The notes under the pieces: generated by a model
Told to the model about the DNA's origin: nothing
Database searches by the model: none
Seen by the model: only the letters and a program-made list of their open reading frames with translations
DNA from: Artocarpus heterophyllus
Taxonomy: Eukaryota; Streptophyta; Magnoliopsida; Rosales; Moraceae
DNA length: 64,000 nt
Assembly (NCBI GenBank): GCA_025403435.1
Contig: CM046350.1
Span: 22,011,661 to 22,075,660, forward strand
Reading direction: 5' to 3'
Position numbers and translations under genes: made by a program
Shown here: piece by piece, positions 60,451 through 64,000 of the stretch
Layout: each line of letters starts with the position of its first letter
How positions within the stretch are numbered: position 1 is the stretch's first letter

Positions 60451-60689
60451 TGTTGAATTGCCTTTGTTAGCGTGTCTATAATTGTCTTTTAGGTGTTTTA
60501 TTTATGTTCTATTACTTTTGAATCCGAGTAGAAGTTTTTTCTATTTTTTAGGAATGTTAGTTAGTTAAGTGAAAATCTGCCAGGTTAGAGTATAAAAAGT
60601 CCGAGTGTACACTTTATTGTTTAGATGTTTTTCAGATAAAAAATAAAAACTGGCAGTGTTTTTTGTTTTTCTCCTTTGGTTCATTTTCA
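60451..60689 (+). repeat. Candidate 5' LTR of the copia element
   Basis: About 239 bases from TGTTGAATTG to TTTTCA, with TATAAAA at about 60591-60597. The right end is fixed by the primer site; the left end is inferred from the TG start, as the 3' LTR is not in the window. Confidence 0.6.
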
Positions 60690-60701
60690 TGGTATCAGAG
60701 C
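60690..60701 (+). other. Primer binding site of the copia element
   Basis: TGGTATCAGAGC, immediately after the LTR and complementary to initiator Met-tRNA. Confidence 0.85.
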
Positions 60702-60723
60702 GAATTCGGAGTTGAGAGAAACG

Positions 60724-61365
60724 ATGGCTAAAATGGCTATGACTGGAGCAAAAAGAGTTGGGGTTTCTGAAGTTGCGTTTGGCACTTCTCAACCAGCCTC
60801 TTTAATTGTTCCCACTGCAATATTTGAAAATTCCAATTATAACTCTCTACAAATTACCACTTACAAGTTGAATGGGACAAATTTCCTAAAGTGGTCTTGT
60901 TTTGTTCTAATGGTGGTACGAGGGAAAGGAAAACTAGGCTACTTGGATGGCACCATCACCCAGCCAAGTGGCGGTGATCCTCCCTATCCAAACTGCGAGG
61001 CTCAGAATTCAATGGTTATGGCTTGGCTACTTCACTCCATGGAGGATAATATTGCCGACACTTGCATCCTCTTTCTGACAGCAAAAAAGATCTGGGATGC
61101 CGTGACTTTGGGATACTCAGATCTGGAAAACTCATCCCAGATGTTTGAACTCAGAAATAAAGCACGTAATCTAAGACAAGGAGAGAATGATGTTACTCAA
61201 TATTACAATGACTTGACGAAACTTTGGCAGGAATTGGATTTATTCACCACTCCAGCGTGGAAAGATCCGGATGGTGTAGTACTCTACAGGAAGATGGTAG
61301 AAAGTGATCGAATTTATGACTTCCTTGGAGGACTCAACAAGGATTTAAACGATGTGAGAGGGTGA
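60724..61365 (+). pseudogene. copia gag remnant
   Basis: From ATG 60724 (MAKMAMTGAKRVGV) the frame encodes a copia-type Gag: LNGTNFLKWSCFV, the GKLGYLDG loop, AWLLHSMEDNI and the RQGENDVTQYYNDLTKLWQELD segment. It ends at a TGA (61363-61365) within the DVRG motif, after which the same frame continues with RPLPKIEE. The ATG at 60676 lies upstream of and across the primer site and is not the start. Confidence 0.85.
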
Positions 61366-64000
61366 TTGCTCGGGGTTAGACCCTTACCAAAAATTGAAGA
61401 AATATTTGCTGAAGTCCGTTGAGAGGAGAGCCGATGCAAAGTAATGCTAGGTGGATCAACCATTCTTGTAGGGGATACCTCGGGCCTAATTGCTAAGAGT
61501 AGTGACAATCGCAATGAATGCGATGGAAACCGAACAAGTGACCCTAATTGATACAAGAAATGGTGCGACCATTACCATAAACCATATCATACCCAAGAAA
61601 CTTGCTGGAAATTGCGTGGAAAGCCAGCAAATATCTCAAACCAGTCTTATGGACATGATGGAAGGGGATTTTAGACCTCCTTCGAGACAAACACCGAGTT
61701 CTCTAATCGGTCTCAACCTGAAGCATCCGGTGCCTTCACTAAAGACCAATTGGAGCAGCTTTGGAAATTCTTGAATGAGTCTCATCCAATGTCCACATCA
61801 TTTATGGCACAAACAGGTACCTCTTTCACTATTTTTGGTGGTCTAACTAAAAAGGGTGAGCCTTGGATTATTGACTCAAGGGCCGCTGATCACACAACGG
61901 AGTGTGAAAAATTTACTACCTATGTTCCAAGTCCTGGAAATCACAGGGTCAAGGTGGCAGATGGGTCTTTCTGGGTTGCAGGAATAGGAACCATTAAACT
62001 TGGGCCTAGTTTCATACTTAAAGTGGTTCTACATGTGCCAAGTTTATCTTGCAATCTTTTGTCTATTAGCAAGATCACAAAGGATTTGGATTGTTTAGTT
62101 AATTTTTCTTCGTCTGTTTGTGTTTTCTAGGACTGGATTAGCATAGTTGTCTATTAGCATAGATGTCTTTCTTATCGTCTCCAACCTTATCATGCTTCCA
62201 GACCATTTGTTTTAATTCATAGTGATATTTGGGGTCCCTCTCGAGTTTTAAAGGTTGCAAATAAGAGATTGTTTATTACGTTCACTGACGATTATACTTG
62301 TGTGTGTTGGGTGTACCTCCTAAAAGATATATCTGAAACTGAAACTGTGTTAAAAAATTTTCATGCTATGATCAAAACTCAAAACAATGAGGATATTAAA
62401 ATACTTCATACCGATAATGGTACAAAGTAATTTAATACAGCTCTTGGGAATTTTCTTGAAAAAACTAGAATTATTCATCATAGTTCTTGTGTGAGTACAC
62501 CACAATAAAATGGTGTCTCAACGAAAAAATCGTCATCTTTTAGAAGTAGCACGTTCATTACTTTGTACGTCCAATGTTCCAAAAAGGTTTTGGGGGATGC
62601 CATTTTGACTGCCTGTTATTTAATTAATAGGATGCTATCTCGTGTCCTGAATTATCAAACTCCACTCAGTTATCTGTCCAAAACATATCCAAATTCATGT
62701 TTTTTCTCAATTTGAAAATTTTCAGATGTATATCTTTCATTCATAATCTTGAACCAAATCAGAGTGAACTTGATCGACGATCTTTTAAGTGTATATTTCT
62801 GGGATATTCTTCCACAAAAAAAGGGTACAGATGTTATTCGCCAAAAAAACAAAAATATTTTATCCCTAGAGATGTTACATTCTTTGAGGATCAACCCTTT
62901 TATGCAAAAGATTCCCCTCAGGGGGAGTATCCACGAGATGGATCACTATCCGATTTAAATTCAAATTCTAAATCTGATCTTTGGGAGTATTTTTGGGATG
63001 TCTCCCCTAATTTTTGCCCTCTGGAACAGATAAGCCAAGATTCTTCCCAAGTTTCACATTCAGATGCACCCTCAAATCTTGAGCCTCCGAATTTACGTGA
63101 TCCACCGCTTCAAAATCATCCTCAAGATTCGCTTCTAGGTTCAGATACGTCTAAGACAGATCCTCCTCAAAATTTGAATTTTTTCAAAATCTTCAAATCG
63201 TCCAAATCTTCACAATTTGAATTCCTTTAAAAATCTGCAAAAACCGAATCTTCAAGATCTCACACAAAATCATCTATCACAAGCTTCTCCCACACAAGAT
63301 CTTTCCTATAGTGACTCCGATTCGGTTGAATTTTCCTCAAGTTAGAATCAACTGCTCGATCGAAATATTCTCTCCCAACCTCAACAAATTTCACATTCCA
63401 CCCAACTTCTTGATCAATCAAGAAATCAAACGACAGGGGGAGAAAATAAGCTATAGCTGTTTGAATTTACTTACTCACGGAGACAATGTCCAAAACAAAT
63501 AGAAATTCTAGAAACCACCACTAGCCACTGCTAAGATTCTAAATTGAAATCAAGTATGGATACACGGCCTGAGGATGTTGGTGATTTTCCAATTGCAATC
63601 AGGAAGGGGGACTAGAACATGCACGAAGCATCCGATATCCAAGTTTGTAAGTTACAGCCACTTATCTAGACCAATTCAGGCTCGTGTCTAACCTTGCAGA
63701 AGAGGAAATTCCCAAGACAATACAGGAGGCGTGGGACAATCTGGCATGGAGAAAGGCAATCAAAGAAGAGATGGATGCACTCAAGAAAAATGGAACATGG
63801 GAGATTGTTCAGAAACCAAGTGACAAGGTTCCAATGGGATGCAAGTGGGTCTTTACGATCAAATATAAGGCAAATGGATCCATTGAGAGATACAAAGCGA
63901 GGCTCATTGCAAAAGGCTATACCCAAACATATGGTATAGATTATCAAGAAACTTTCGCACCGGTGGCAAAAATAAATACTGTTTGTGTTTTACTTTCTCT
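61366..64000 (+). pseudogene. copia pol remnant (protease, integrase, RT start)
   Basis: The protease centre is at about 61867-61890 and reads WIIDSRAADHTTE; the glycine of the active-site triad is arginine. The integrase region (about 62150-62700) shows HSDIWGP and FTDDYTCVCWVY-like pieces and a TAA at 62506-62508 in the conserved PQ.NG motif. 62697-63230 covers the integrase C-terminal part (KCIFLGYSSTKKGYRCY) and a proline-rich linker. Reverse transcriptase begins at about 63715 ([34 protein letters not shown]) and runs off the window end. Not functional. Confidence 0.85.

Larger units (their letters stand above)
60451..64000 (+). mobile_element. Decayed Ty1/copia element, right end outside window
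   Basis: A candidate 5' LTR, a Met-tRNA primer site, Gag, protease, integrase and the start of reverse transcriptase follow in copia order (integrase before reverse transcriptase). Multiple stop codons and shifts make it inactive. It sits in sense orientation in intron 3 of the zinc-finger gene. Confidence 0.85.

Noticed and set aside
60676..60723. Upstream ATG of copia gag
   Set aside because: It would translate the primer binding site; the ATG at 60724 is the normal gag start.

Overview
This is nuclear DNA of a flowering plant, most likely a eudicot. Genes have GT-AG introns, the intergenic DNA is AT-rich, and about half the window is LTR retrotransposon. No sequence here fixes the species. 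Three host genes can be supported: a complete DEAD-box RNA helicase of the RH1 type (24449-29240, +, nine exons, 517 residues), a small plant-specific protein of 89 residues (30135-30404, -), and the 5' part of a C3HC zinc-finger gene of the ILP1/NIPA-like type (57654-60307, +, first three exons). Everything else is mobile DNA, relics or unassigned spacer. | Layout: 1-486 is host flank. 492-19182 is an old LTR element lacking gag-pol (LARD-like), bounded by the 5-bp duplication AATGT. Its 5' LTR is split by a very young, minus-strand Ty3/gypsy chromovirus (1045-11874, duplication AAAAC). The young element has almost identical 2.98-kb LTRs and a single 1,521-codon Gag-Pol frame. The old element's 3' LTR carries a Tourist-like MITE and a private 165-bp tandem duplication. 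19188-24110 is gene-free spacer with one MITE and one GC-rich cassette. 24128-30531 is the gene island, with RH1 and the small gene convergent. 30532-35498 is spacer with MITEs and an Au-like SINE. 35499-44634 is a second gypsy chromovirus, plus strand, duplication GTACT, with a heavily broken gag-pol. 44640-57480 is AT-rich spacer with an LTR-like relic carrying CG-rich palindromes, several MITEs, a copia-like relic with a 99-bp tandem repeat, and a clean hAT MITE with an 8-bp duplication. 57481-60450 is the start of the zinc-finger gene. From about 60451 to the window end a decayed Ty1/copia element sits in that gene's third intron in sense orientation. | Order of events read from the nesting: the old LARD-like element came first, then the MITE and internal duplication in its 3' LTR, and the young gypsy element inserted last into its 5' LTR. 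The feature I find least explained is a cluster of short CG-rich inverted repeats. Unrelated LTR families carry clusters of a 14-16 bp motif with arms TTCGGC/GCCGAA, and an LTR-like relic carries a different, perfect 14-bp palindrome in the same kind of cluster. No RNA genes, CRISPR arrays or prokaryotic features were seen.
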